The position numbers were made by a program, and so were the translations under genes. A stretch of DNA of 64,000 bases, from contig JAJDEJ010000262.1 in assembly GCA_029259815.1 (NCBI GenBank), positions 1-64,000 on the forward strand, in the 5' to 3' direction. The notes beneath the pieces were generated by a model. It was given only the letters and a program-made list of their open reading frames with translations, searched no databases and had not been told where the DNA came from. Within the stretch, counting starts at the first letter, position 1. Each line of letters opens with the position of its first letter. Source of the stretch: Planctomycetaceae bacterium (GTDB lineage Bacteria > Planctomycetota > Planctomycetia > Planctomycetales > Planctomycetaceae). This document shows positions 38,004-46,655 of the stretch, in pieces.

Positions 38004-39470
38004 TCACTGATCGAACATCCCAAATTCGACCGTACGCCATTGCTTCCAGGCGTAGAGGGTGCCCATCGCTATAACACACATGAGCGCGGACGTCGTTCCC
38101 AACACCAGTCCGACGGTCACCACTCCCTGCTTCAAGCTTGCCATGATGTAGCCCATCGTCACAACTGAGCCAGCGATGTAGTACAGGACAGCTCCGGCCC
38201 AAATGGTTGTGGTCGAACGCTGTGTCAGAGCCCACATCACGAAGGCGTAGAGTGAAGTGTTGAGCAGCAGCCAACCGCACAGCATCGCTGGGTTCAATGT
38301 CTCGTCCGCTTCCTCGGGAAATCGAAACATTATCAGGACCAGTCCATAGAACAGTGAGCTAACCACAATTGGGGCAAAGTCAATCAGCACCGACAGGAAC
38401 ATCTCGAGCCGGAGCCTGCTCCGCGTGGTTGGCCAGAGAGATTCAGTGGTCATCGATGTCATGCGTTGCCTCCAGACACCACCCACACTTTGTGCTGCAA
38501 CCATCATAAACATGACCACCCATAACCACGACATCGATCCAACGGGACTGCGTCGTCGGTCGGAAAGATCAGTCAGCGACAAAACTACTTCGGACATGAA
38601 CCAACTGAGAACCGGGAGGCAAATCGCGAACATGAGCACTGTCCGAAAAGTTCTCGTTGTGCCTGCACGCCTGAGTCTTACACTGTCCCACATTCTCGAT
38701 CGATGAACAGACAGCGTCTTCTCCAGGTACGTGTCACTGGCCCCATAACCCCACTGTGGGAGTGGTTGACCATCTACAGCTTTCGTGAGTCGAACCATTC
38801 GCTGCTGATGGTCTTTCCAAGTGAAAGCCGTCGTCGCATTGGAGGCCGCGAAGCGTTCGGCTTCCGCGGGAAGCACCGCGACCCACTGCACAATGGCAAC
38901 CATACTGATCGCAATCAGAAGCAGAGCAGGAAGCGGGCCAGGGCTTCCGTTCAGGAACATCTCCAACTGCTGCGAAAACAACAGAGGTATGAAAGCACCC
39001 CCTCCGATCACAGCTCCGCCAACACCGCCGATCCATTTCTGAATGGACGTGTGCGGTCGTAAGGGCCGACGTCCCTGCGAAGCCATCATGAATCCGAACC
39101 AAACGAAGACTGCCGCCACTGTGACCAGCAAACTCAGGCAGTGCAGCGGCGAATAACCCTGCACAAACCCGAGTGCAGATCCCATCGCCGTCATCCCCAG
39201 GGTGATGATCACAGCCACAACCTGATGCGGCCGATCGAAGCCTGGAGTCAAGCGGCTCGCGTACTGCGTGAACTGACTCGTTGCATGAAATCCCAGTAAG
39301 AGAAACAACAGCCCGATCCCTTGATAAAAGAAGGCATGCCCGACTGCCAGTGGGCTGCCATCGTTCATAAGGATCACCATTACCAACAGCAGCAGGCTCA
39401 ATCCACCGAACAACTGCACAAAGGGCCGGGTCCAGTATGTCATGGCGACGGCAGCAAGGCGGTTACGCAT
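38004..39470 (-). CDS. ABC-2 type permease-like membrane protein
   Basis: A 488-residue protein with many hydrophobic segments (FVQLFGGLSLLLLVMVILMN, GVGGAVIGGGAFIPLLFSQ, ALLLIAISMVAIVQWV, SLYAFVMWALTQRSTTTIW). It starts with an ATG that overlaps the stop of the ATPase gene (stop 39463-39465), so it is the membrane partner of that ATPase. No exact subfamily recognised. In the YtrA-type operons of Gram-positive bacteria the equivalent position is filled by a multi-pass permease. Substrate unknown. Confidence 0.8.
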   Translation of the reverse strand: MRNRLAAVAMTYWTRPFVQLFGGLSLLLLVMVILMNDGSPLAVGHAFFYQGIGLLFLLLGFHATSQFTQYASRLTPGFDRPHQVVAVIITLGMTAMGSALGFVQGYSPLHCLSLLVTVAAVFVWFGFMMASQGRRPLRPHTSIQKWIGGVGGAVIGGGAFIPLLFSQQLEMFLNGSPGPLPALLLIAISMVAIVQWVAVLPAEAERFAASNATTAFTWKDHQQRMVRLTKAVDGQPLPQWGYGASDTYLEKTLSVHRSRMWDSVRLRRAGTTRTFRTVLMFAICLPVLSWFMSEVVLSLTDLSDRRRSPVGSMSWLWVVMFMMVAAQSVGGVWRQRMTSMTTESLWPTTRSRLRLEMFLSVLIDFAPIVVSSLFYGLVLIMFRFPEEADETLNPAMLCGWLLLNTSLYAFVMWALTQRSTTTIWAGAVLYYIAGSVVTMGYIMASLKQGVVTVGLVLGTTSALMCVIAMGTLYAWKQWRTVEFGMFDQ

Positions 39471-40344
39471 CGTGCAGCTCCAGGAAGATTTCTTCGAGGT
39501 TGAGGTCTTCGACCGTCACGTCCGCTTGCCACTCTTGGCGGAGGCTGTCGAGGAGCGGGTCGCTGATGGTGGGGATGGCGACGAGGGCCGTGCGACCGTT
39601 GATCTCGGTGCGGAGTGCGCCGGGGACGGTGAACGTCGGCGGGAGATCTTTCTTCGCGGTGATGCGGAGGCGTTTGACTTGTTCCTTCAGTTCATCAAGG
39701 CCGCCGAAGAAGCTGATGACGCCGTCCTGCAAGAAGGCGACGTGCGTCGCGATGCGTTCGATGTCGGACGTGATATGCGTCGAGAACAGCACCGTGTGTT
39801 GTTCGTCGTCAGTGATCTCGACCAGTGACCGCAGGAACTCACGGCGAGCCTTCGGGTCGAGACTGGCGACCGGCTCGTCCAATACGAGCAAGTCTGGACG
39901 ATGTCCGAGAGCCAGCACGAGTGACAGCTTCTGCAACTGGCCGACCGACAAAGTGCCGGCTCGTTTGTCGGTCTCGACGTCCCAGCGTGTCATCAATTCC
40001 TTCGCCCAAGCGTCGTCCCAATTGGGGTAGAACGCGGCTGTGTAGTCGACGATCTGTGCCGACTTCATCCATGGGTAGAGCTTCGCTTCCTGCGGACCGT
40101 AGCCAAGTCGCTCCTTCGCCTCCGCGGTGAAGTCCCACGGGTCTTCGCCCAGCGTGAGTACATCGCCCGCATCGCACGATAAGAGGCCAAGCAGACACTT
40201 GATGAGCGTCGATTTCCCCGAGCCGTTCGTCCCCAACAGACCCACGACCGCCCCGCGCGGCACGCACAGGTCGACGCCGTTCAGCACTTTGGTCTTGCCG
40301 AACCGTTTATGCACGTTCTTCGCATCGATGACGCATTCGTTCAT
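39463..40344 (-). CDS. ABC transporter ATP-binding protein
   Basis: A 293-residue ATPase subunit. Walker A is GTNGSGKST (about residues 37-45), the signature is LSVGQLQKL, and Walker B is LLVLDEPVASLDP followed by the H-loop THITSD. The start ATG at 40344 overlaps the GntR stop (ATGA at 40341-40344), so this gene is translationally coupled to its regulator. The C-terminal extra domain (VKRLRITAKKDLPPTFTVPG) is like that of exporters of the drug/bacteriocin type. With the permease at 38004-39470 it probably forms an exporter under GntR control. Confidence 0.92.
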   Translation of the reverse strand: MNECVIDAKNVHKRFGKTKVLNGVDLCVPRGAVVGLLGTNGSGKSTLIKCLLGLLSCDAGDVLTLGEDPWDFTAEAKERLGYGPQEAKLYPWMKSAQIVDYTAAFYPNWDDAWAKELMTRWDVETDKRAGTLSVGQLQKLSLVLALGHRPDLLVLDEPVASLDPKARREFLRSLVEITDDEQHTVLFSTHITSDIERIATHVAFLQDGVISFFGGLDELKEQVKRLRITAKKDLPPTFTVPGALRTEINGRTALVAIPTISDPLLDSLRQEWQADVTVEDLNLEEIFLELHDA

Positions 40345-40736
40345 GACGGCCACTCTTTCAAAACGGATTTGACGACTGCCTGAATCTGATCGTCCGTGAG
40401 CCCCAACTGCTTCGCGCGGGTGACCATCACCTCGACATGCTCGCGCAGTTCGATCTTGCGGTCCGCCGCACTCTCCTGCGGGACGTTGTTGGTCACCCGC
40501 ATGCCGAGCCCCCGGTCCCGCTCGACGATGCCCTCCGCCTCCAGCCGCGCGTACGCCTTGGAGACGGTCATCATGTTGATGTCCAACTCACCCGCCATCT
40601 GCCGCACACTCGGGAGATAGTCCCCCGCCGTCAGCTTTCCACTGGCCACGAGCATCCGCACCTGCTCCATGATCTGCCGATAGATGGGCATCCCGGAGGA
40701 GGGGTGGATCTCGAAGTTGAGCGGTGAACTTGTCAT
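40341..40736 (-). CDS. GntR-family transcriptional regulator, YtrA-like
   Basis: A 131-residue regulator consisting of a winged helix-turn-helix of the GntR family (IYRQIMEQVRMLVASGKLTA, GDYLPSVRQMAGELDINMMT then VSKAYARLEAEG) and a short helical tail (QLGLTDDQIQAVVKSVLKEW) in place of a large ligand domain. This is the YtrA layout, typical of regulators that sit first in an operon with an ABC exporter, exactly as here. It most likely represses its own operon until a cell-wall or antimicrobial stress; the operator was not identified. Confidence 0.9.
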   Translation of the reverse strand: MTSSPLNFEIHPSSGMPIYRQIMEQVRMLVASGKLTAGDYLPSVRQMAGELDINMMTVSKAYARLEAEGIVERDRGLGMRVTNNVPQESAADRKIELREHVEVMVTRAKQLGLTDDQIQAVVKSVLKEWPS

Positions 40737-40860
40737 GAAGCCTGTCGCATATGTGTATCACTACAGTAATGCACTTAAGACTGCCCGTCAAGCATGGGTT
40801 ATTGTGTGACTTCACTGGAACGAAACCCTGTCGGACGAGCGTGGGTGTAAAGACAGAGAA

Positions 40861-40970
40861 GGGAAACGCGGATCAGGCAGATTGCGGCAGATCTGCGCGG
40901 ATTCATTCCTTGGGATTCAGCGATCAGCGACAATCTGCCCAGATCCGATTCATCCGCGTTTCCTTTCAAT
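40861..40970. repeat. Inverted repeat, AACGCGGAT family, upstream of glyA
   Basis: The arms ggaaacgcggatcaggcaga (from 40861) and the mirror tctgcccagatccgattcat then ccgcgtttcc (ending about 40970) form a long imperfect stem with an inner pair gcggcagatctgcgcggatt. It lies about 110-220 bases upstream of the glyA ATG and fills most of the 344-base gap 40737-41080. The rest of the gap shows no gene; the promoters of the GntR operon and glyA must lie here. Confidence 0.75.
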
Positions 40971-41080
40971 CTCATTCCCCGCCCATCCACCAAGCACCGC
41001 TGGCAGCGCTCCGGGGCACGGGCTATAACGAGTCCATTGACACCTCTTCCTTCGACCCCAAAGGCCCGAGTCCCGTGACG

Positions 41081-42340
41081 ATGAAGACCGAACCGAGCCA
41101 GCCCATCTCTGACACCGACCCCGCTGTCTTCGACGCCATTCAGCACGAACGCACGCGGCAGGTCGAGGGGCTGGAACTCATTGCCTCCGAGAATTACACG
41201 TCCGCTGCTATTCAGCAGGCGGCGGGGACCGTCTTCACCAACAAGTATGCCGAGGGGTATCCAGGTCGACGCTATTACGGCGGCTGCGAGTATGCGGACG
41301 TCGTCGAGAACCTGGCTCGTAACCGGGCGTGTGAGTTGTTCGGTGCGGAGCATGCCAACGTGCAACCGCACGCGGGCTCGCAGGCGAACATGGCGGCCTA
41401 CATGTCTATCCTCGACGTCGGCGATACGATCCTCGCGATGGACCTCGCCCACGGCGGACACCTGACGCACGGCATGCACCTCAACTTCTCCGGACAGTTG
41501 TACAACGTGCATCACTACGGCGTGCGTCAGGACGATCACCGCATCGACTTCGATCAGGTCGCGTCACTTGCGAAAGAGCACAAACCCAAGCTCATCGTCG
41601 CGGGCGCCTCCGCCTATCCGCGTGAGATCGATCACCCCAAGTTCGCAGAGATCGCAGCAGGCGTCGGGGCCAAGCTCATGGTCGACATGGCTCACTACGC
41701 AGGTCTCGTCGCCGGTGGTATGCACAATAACCCCGTCGAGGTCGCCGACATCGTGACGACGACCACGCACAAGACGCTCCGTGGTCCACGTAGCGGCATC
41801 GTGCTCTGCAAGGAAGAGTACGCCAAGGCCGTCGACAAAACGGTCTTCCCCGGCCTGCAGGGCGGACCACTCGTGCACATCATTGCGGGCAAAGCCATCT
41901 GCTTCCACGAAGCCCTGCAACCCTCCTTCAAGGACTACGCCAAACAGGTCGTCGCCAACGCGCAGACTCTCGCAGAGACGCTCATGTCAGGTGGCCTCAC
42001 CCTCTCCAGCGGCGGCACGGACAACCATTTGATGTTGTGCGACGTCACCACAATGGACGGCGTCACCGGCAAGATCGCCGAAAAGGCCCTCGACTGCGCG
42101 GGCATCACCGTCAACAAAAACATGATCCCCTACGACCCCAGAAAGCCCCTCGACCCCAGCGGCATCCGCATCGGCACCCCCGCCCTCACCACCCGAGGCA
42201 TGAATGAGACAGAGATGAAACGCGTCGGCGAGTGGATTCTCACCGTCCTTAAAAGCCCCGAGGACGATGCGACAATCGAGAGCGTGCGGTCAGAGATCAC
42301 CGAATTCGCGAAATCATATCCCGTTCCGGGAATAGGGTGA
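41081..42340 (+). CDS. glyA: Serine hydroxymethyltransferase
   Basis: A 419-residue PLP enzyme that converts serine plus tetrahydrofolate to glycine plus methylene-tetrahydrofolate. The sequence shows [60 protein letters not shown], and the PLP-lysine segment [15 protein letters not shown], with the normal length. The start at 41081 (ATG) fits the family. An upstream in-frame extension to 40751 would run through the inverted repeat and is rejected. Monocistronic as far as can be seen. Confidence 0.98.
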   Translation: MKTEPSQPISDTDPAVFDAIQHERTRQVEGLELIASENYTSAAIQQAAGTVFTNKYAEGYPGRRYYGGCEYADVVENLARNRACELFGAEHANVQPHAGSQANMAAYMSILDVGDTILAMDLAHGGHLTHGMHLNFSGQLYNVHHYGVRQDDHRIDFDQVASLAKEHKPKLIVAGASAYPREIDHPKFAEIAAGVGAKLMVDMAHYAGLVAGGMHNNPVEVADIVTTTTHKTLRGPRSGIVLCKEEYAKAVDKTVFPGLQGGPLVHIIAGKAICFHEALQPSFKDYAKQVVANAQTLAETLMSGGLTLSSGGTDNHLMLCDVTTMDGVTGKIAEKALDCAGITVNKNMIPYDPRKPLDPSGIRIGTPALTTRGMNETEMKRVGEWILTVLKSPEDDATIESVRSEITEFAKSYPVPGIG

Positions 42341-42405
42341 GTGATTTTGACCGTTTCCACGATTAAAATGCGGAGACACAATCTCATTCGTTGAGCGAAA
42401 CAACC

Positions 42406-42894
42406 ATGGACACCCCTTCAAGACCTCGCAGTGTTCGGCCATTATTGCTCAAGCTTTTGATGGGGTTTGTTGCGCTCACGATTGGCGTGGCAGGAGTCTT
42501 CATGTATCAAAGAATGCAGATTGACCAGCACAACGCAGCGATCACATCTCTTACAGACAGTGGGGCGCGACTCACGCTGACTGATTCCAGCGGGCACACT
42601 GGTCACGCTGGGACTGTCATCACGGATTCAGATTCGCCCGCCCCAACACTGCTCGCGACTTTGATGAGAAATCCAACCGTCAGCGTACCGCCTGTCGACT
42701 TATCGGGCACTGACATCTCTGCGGTTGCAGTCCGCAAGATGATCCCATTTCTTCGGGACCTTATCCCCAAAGAGGGTGAGAACGAGGTGGGCAAGAGCTA
42801 CATTGCCGTAATCGTTTCCGGCAACCCACATATTGATGCTGATCTGACAAACGAGATGCGAGAAGCATTGCCCAACTGCCAATTGGTTCAATGA
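42406..42894 (+). CDS. Membrane-anchored protein with LRR-like C-terminus
   Basis: A 162-residue protein with an N-terminal transmembrane anchor (LLLKLLMGFVALTIGVAGVF, about residues 12-34) and an extracytoplasmic remainder. The C-terminal text VSGNPHIDADLTNEMREALP, NCQLVQ resembles the last repeat of planctomycete leucine-rich-repeat proteins (typically ending LKxALPNCxI), but only one such unit is seen. The rest is unrecognised. A TTG at 42391 is an alternative start; no convincing Shine-Dalgarno was found. It sits 50-66 bases after glyA and may be co-transcribed. Confidence 0.7.
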   Translation: MDTPSRPRSVRPLLLKLLMGFVALTIGVAGVFMYQRMQIDQHNAAITSLTDSGARLTLTDSSGHTGHAGTVITDSDSPAPTLLATLMRNPTVSVPPVDLSGTDISAVAVRKMIPFLRDLIPKEGENEVGKSYIAVIVSGNPHIDADLTNEMREALPNCQLVQ

Positions 42895-42968
42895 ACGCGG
42901 AAACAGAGTTATGTCCCCGAGGCGGATCCTATTCCTCTCGCATACATCTGTCGACCACCCCATAATAG

Positions 42969-44183
42969 TTACGATTCTGGGCCTTCCTGTTCAATCACGC
43001 GAACAATCTCGCGTGCCACCCAGTCGCGATCGCGGTCTTTGCCAGTGTATTCTTCCAACAGTCCCAGACGTTCTAAACGCCGCAGATCGTTGCCTGCTGT
43101 TGGCTTTGTGATTCCGGCTCGCTCCACCAACTCGGCAGCGTTGAGGGCGGGCATGGCAAATAAGTCGTCGACGACCTGAAACAGTCGGCTGGGCGCGTCG
43201 TCTTGCTTGAGAATCTCATGGTATGACTCTCTCAGAGACACGAGCCTTTCGCTGCGCCAGATCGCATCGAGTGCCTGAGTTCGGATCGCATTCAAGATGA
43301 ACTCAATCCAGTCTCCCCAATAGGTTCCGCCATGTCGGCTGATGTTGAGCAGCAGGTCGACGTACTCCTGTTGATAGCGGTAGATGTAGGCACTCATATA
43401 GACCACGGGATGCTCCAGCAGTCCTTCTTTGACCAGGGAACGTGAAATCAAAACGCGGCCGATTCGCCCGTTGCCATCACTGAAGGGGTGGATCGCCTCG
43501 AACTGATAGTGCGTCAGCGCAATCACGAAGAGTGGTGGAATCTGATCATGGGAGGTGTTGACGAACTTTTCGAGATCGCTGAGCGCATTCACGAGGCCGT
43601 CTCCTGCAGGCATGGGGACGAAGCGAGCTGCTTTGACCCCTTTTGTGCGATCACCGATGTAGACCCCCTGCTCGCGAAATTCGCCAGGACGCTTCTCGTC
43701 ACCACGGACGCCCGTGAGCAACCGTTTGTGCATTTCCTTGATGACCCTGACAGACCAGGGGAGATCGGAATAGACGCCATGCTCAAGTGCTTTCACATAA
43801 TTCCAGCTTTCCATCCCGCTCTCGCGGACTCCAAGTTGCCGACCGGCTCCGGCCAAAACCAGTTCTTCGGCTGTCGTCTCAATATCTTCAATCTGAGAGG
43901 AAAGCTTGGCCTCGCGCATCCACAACGTCCGCAACAGCCCAGCCGCATTGCCAACACGTTTATGCAGCCCATTGAGTTTTCCCAACACGGATGTCGTCTC
44001 CGTGTACAATGAGAAGTGTCTCAATCGCAGGGAATCCCACTCAACGCTTGGCGGTAGTGGATCGGGGACAAAGGCAATTGTTTTTGTTGTGACGGGTTCT
44101 TCGAGAGGTCCATCCGGATACTCCTGTATCGCGACTGGCACGAGTTTCCCTGGAGCGTCTTGAGTGAAATCAGATTTCTTCAT
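42969..44183 (-). CDS. Fic-domain protein with C-terminal helix-turn-helix
   Basis: A 404-residue Fic protein. The Fic core motif IHPFSDGNGRIGRV (about residues 231-244) matches the HPFx(D/E)GNGRxxR consensus with all catalytic residues, so nucleotidylyl (AMP) transfer to a target protein is expected. The N-terminal region holds a candidate inhibitory helix at about residues 93-98, SSQIED; the usual form is SxxxE followed by G or N, so the Asp is unusual. The C-terminal part (about 350-385, ELVERAGITKPTAGNDLRRL, ERLGLLEEYTG) is a winged helix-turn-helix, as in many DUF4172-linked Fic proteins. Neither a small separate antitoxin nor a plausible target gene is adjacent. Confidence 0.93.
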   Translation of the reverse strand: MKKSDFTQDAPGKLVPVAIQEYPDGPLEEPVTTKTIAFVPDPLPPSVEWDSLRLRHFSLYTETTSVLGKLNGLHKRVGNAAGLLRTLWMREAKLSSQIEDIETTAEELVLAGAGRQLGVRESGMESWNYVKALEHGVYSDLPWSVRVIKEMHKRLLTGVRGDEKRPGEFREQGVYIGDRTKGVKAARFVPMPAGDGLVNALSDLEKFVNTSHDQIPPLFVIALTHYQFEAIHPFSDGNGRIGRVLISRSLVKEGLLEHPVVYMSAYIYRYQQEYVDLLLNISRHGGTYWGDWIEFILNAIRTQALDAIWRSERLVSLRESYHEILKQDDAPSRLFQVVDDLFAMPALNAAELVERAGITKPTAGNDLRRLERLGLLEEYTGKDRDRDWVAREIVRVIEQEGPES

Positions 44184-44294
44184 TTGTCAAACACCACTTG
44201 CAACCAGCCCGCTAGTAAAGCAAGTGGCAATATTGTTTACCAGCTGCCAAGGCTTGTAAACCCGATTTTACCAGTCATTCTTCGTAAAGACTGA

Positions 44295-45116
44295 TCACTT
44301 CGGCAGGATTGCAAACACGCGAGTGGGGCAGCCAGTGCCGTTTTCGATTTTCATGGGGGCGACGATCAGGGTGAAGCCGCGTGGGGGGAGTTGGTCGAGG
44401 TGGGCGACGTTTTCCAGGCCGTAGCGACTTGCGGCGTTCGTGATGTGGTGGACCTCGAATTTTTTCGAGATGCCGCGGTCGATGCTGAGGGTGTCGACGC
44501 CCAGGCCGCGAGCTTTGCGATCGTGGATGAGGAAGCGGGCTGACTCTTCGGTGTAGGAGGGGAAGTGCAGGTTGCCTCGTGTGTCGCGGCCCTGAAATCG
44601 CTCCGGTGTTGACCAGAAGCGGCCCCAGCCCGTGTTGAGCAGGACGATGGCTCCGTCGGGGATGCGGCCGTGCTGTCGTTCCCAGTCCTGAATGTCTTTG
44701 AGAGTCAGCCCGTAATCGGGTTCCGCTTCGGCTTGGGGTGTGATGTTTATGACCACCCCGGGACCGATGAGGTCTTGTGGTTTGATCTGAGCGACCGAGG
44801 GTTGATTCGGCTCGAAGTGGTTGGGGGCATCAATGTGTGTGCCGATGTGCTCGGGCAGGCGCATGGATTTGGAGAGCACGCCGTCCTTTTCCAGGGTGGC
44901 AATCGTTTCGAGTGTAAACGGCTCGTAATCGTCCCCCGGCCAGAAGTTGGTCTGTCCGTTCAGGGGATAGCTGAGGTCCAGAATCCGTGTTCGCCCCTTG
45001 GTGACGTCATCCAATGTGAGGGATCCGGAAGCGAGCGGGGGTTGCTGTTCCTGTGCAGTCAACTGGGATGTAAACATCACCAGAAGGCACAGCGTGGGGA
45101 TCGTCAAGCGGTTCAT
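44295..45116 (-). CDS. Secreted cyclase-family metallohydrolase
   Basis: A 273-residue protein of the cyclase/kynurenine-formamidase family with a signal peptide (LTIPTLCLLVMFTSQLTAQE). The family's metal motif HIGTHIDAPNHFEP lies at about residues 89-102. Further conserved pieces are ILDLSYPLNGQTNFWPGDDY, IVLLNTGWGRFWSTPERFQG, and HHITNAASRYGLENVAHLDQ with the second catalytic His. The substrate is not clear; kynurenine formamidase, polyketide cyclase and isatin hydrolase share the fold. It is divergent from the outer-membrane barrel gene at 45486. Confidence 0.9.
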   Translation of the reverse strand: MNRLTIPTLCLLVMFTSQLTAQEQQPPLASGSLTLDDVTKGRTRILDLSYPLNGQTNFWPGDDYEPFTLETIATLEKDGVLSKSMRLPEHIGTHIDAPNHFEPNQPSVAQIKPQDLIGPGVVINITPQAEAEPDYGLTLKDIQDWERQHGRIPDGAIVLLNTGWGRFWSTPERFQGRDTRGNLHFPSYTEESARFLIHDRKARGLGVDTLSIDRGISKKFEVHHITNAASRYGLENVAHLDQLPPRGFTLIVAPMKIENGTGCPTRVFAILPK

Positions 45117-45485
45117 CTCAGGTTCCTGATGCAGAGGCAAATTCTATGAACGTCTCAGCGGAGTGTAGCCGTGTGTGGTCTTTACATCACGAATCTCTAT
45201 GGACTGGGCATCTGGCGATGTGCTTCAGAGTCATTGATCCCAGTGCAAGCGATTCACTGGCAAGTTGTAACGATTGTACAGTTTGTACCAGTCTACCGTT
45301 TTCGTCTCGATGTGCCGGGAGTAGCGGCAGAATTGGTGTGAGTGGTCGTGCGTGCCCGCTTGTGACGATCACAAAGGTCGAACGAGTTCGGCGGGTCAAC
45401 CCGTCGATCAAATTATCTGGGTCGTACCGGCCAGGCATGCCGTTTCTTGCCGATACCGGGCGACTGAACACCTGGAGATGCATCA
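45117..45485. other. Divergent intergenic region
   Basis: 369 bases between two genes transcribed away from each other, so both promoters should be here. A gattgtacagtttgtaccag stretch at about 45270-45290 has a small inverted repeat (tgtacagtttgtaca-like), a possible operator but unproven. No gene or repeat of the window's families was seen. Confidence 0.5.
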
Positions 45486-46553
45486 ATGGGCCTGCGAACG
45501 CACTTTGCCTTGCTGCTGACGACAGCCGTATTTTGCTTGTGTTGTCTTACGGAAATCGGAGTCGCCGGTCCGTATCCATCGCTGTGGCATTCGCAGTCGC
45601 CAGGGAGTTGTGATGAGTGGTGCTGCGACACGCTGCCTCTGTGCGAGTCGGGTTGCGATCAGGTCTTCAGTGATCCCGGACCGACCCTGTCTGGTCGTGT
45701 GAAATTTATTTACATGCGGCGGGATGGGACCAGTGATCCCGGCATCCTGCGAAATACAGCGAATAATCAAACGACCCTGAAAGGGAACGACTTCGATTTC
45801 GATTTTCAGCCCGGTATTGACGCGAGCGTGACCTCCCATTTGGGGTACGGGACAGAACTCGAAGCACGCTACATGTGGGTCGATGACTGGAATGCAAGCG
45901 TGTACGTCACCAATCCCACGCCGGGCGATCTTCAATTCCGGTCCAATCCACTCTCGACAGGTGGCATTACCGATGACATGTATTCCAAGTATTCGTCACG
46001 GTTGCAGACTGCGGAAGTCAATTTGAAGCAACGCTCTGGCGACGTCACCTGGCTGCTGGGATTCCGTTGGGCGGAAATCGACGAGGATATGCAGATCAAC
46101 AGCGTGGGGAACCCCATCCAAACGATTGGTGATTTTGATACGCGGAACGACCTGTTTGGCGGACAGATCGGAGCAGAGGCTTCCTTGTGGACATGGGGGA
46201 GCTGGGGTCTGGGTGGCTTTGCCAAGACGGGCATTTACGCGAATCGCGCCAAGGGATTGTCACGCCTGCAGGTGGGAAACAACATCCTGGGGACCGCGAG
46301 AGATCAACGGGTCGAGCCGGCGATCTTGTCAGAGGCAGGCTTGGAAGGCGTGTACTGGGTGAACGAATCGATCAATCTCCGCATTGGTTATCAGGTCTTC
46401 ATTGCTCACGGGATCGCGGTTGCCGCCGAGCAAGTCAAGAAGACGGGGAACCTCAATCCGGGAGGCACGAATAACATCGTGCGGTTGGGGCTTGATACGA
46501 GCAGCTATCTGTTCGCCCACGGCGGCACGGGTGCTCTGGAGATCGTCTGGTGA
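45486..46553 (+). CDS. BBP7-like outer-membrane beta-barrel protein
   Basis: A 355-residue exported protein with a signal peptide (FALLLTTAVFCLCCLTEIGV), a Cys-rich junction (DEWCCDTLPLCESGC), and alternating beta-strand text throughout (YGTELEARYMWVDDWNASVY, VTWLLGFRWAEIDEDM, LWTWGSWGLGGFAKTGIYAN, INLRIGYQVFIAHGIAVAAE). It ends with an aromatic residue (LEIVW), a common outer-membrane barrel ending. This fits the BBP7-like barrel proteins of planctomycetes. It would sit in the outer membrane; pore or adhesion role unknown. The Cys cluster near the N-terminus could be disulfide linked. Confidence 0.78.
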   Translation: MGLRTHFALLLTTAVFCLCCLTEIGVAGPYPSLWHSQSPGSCDEWCCDTLPLCESGCDQVFSDPGPTLSGRVKFIYMRRDGTSDPGILRNTANNQTTLKGNDFDFDFQPGIDASVTSHLGYGTELEARYMWVDDWNASVYVTNPTPGDLQFRSNPLSTGGITDDMYSKYSSRLQTAEVNLKQRSGDVTWLLGFRWAEIDEDMQINSVGNPIQTIGDFDTRNDLFGGQIGAEASLWTWGSWGLGGFAKTGIYANRAKGLSRLQVGNNILGTARDQRVEPAILSEAGLEGVYWVNESINLRIGYQVFIAHGIAVAAEQVKKTGNLNPGGTNNIVRLGLDTSSYLFAHGGTGALEIVW

Positions 46554-46655
46554 CAATCCGCTGCCTCCGGGCGGCAACAGCCTCTGTCCTGCATTGCTGA
46601 GGAATCATCATCAGCGAATGGTCTATTGTGTGTCTCTGGTTCGCTTCGGTCGCTG

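Noticed and set aside
40751-41080. Upstream extension of glyA
   Set aside because: It runs through an inverted repeat and lacks family sequence; the ATG at 41081 gives the usual length.
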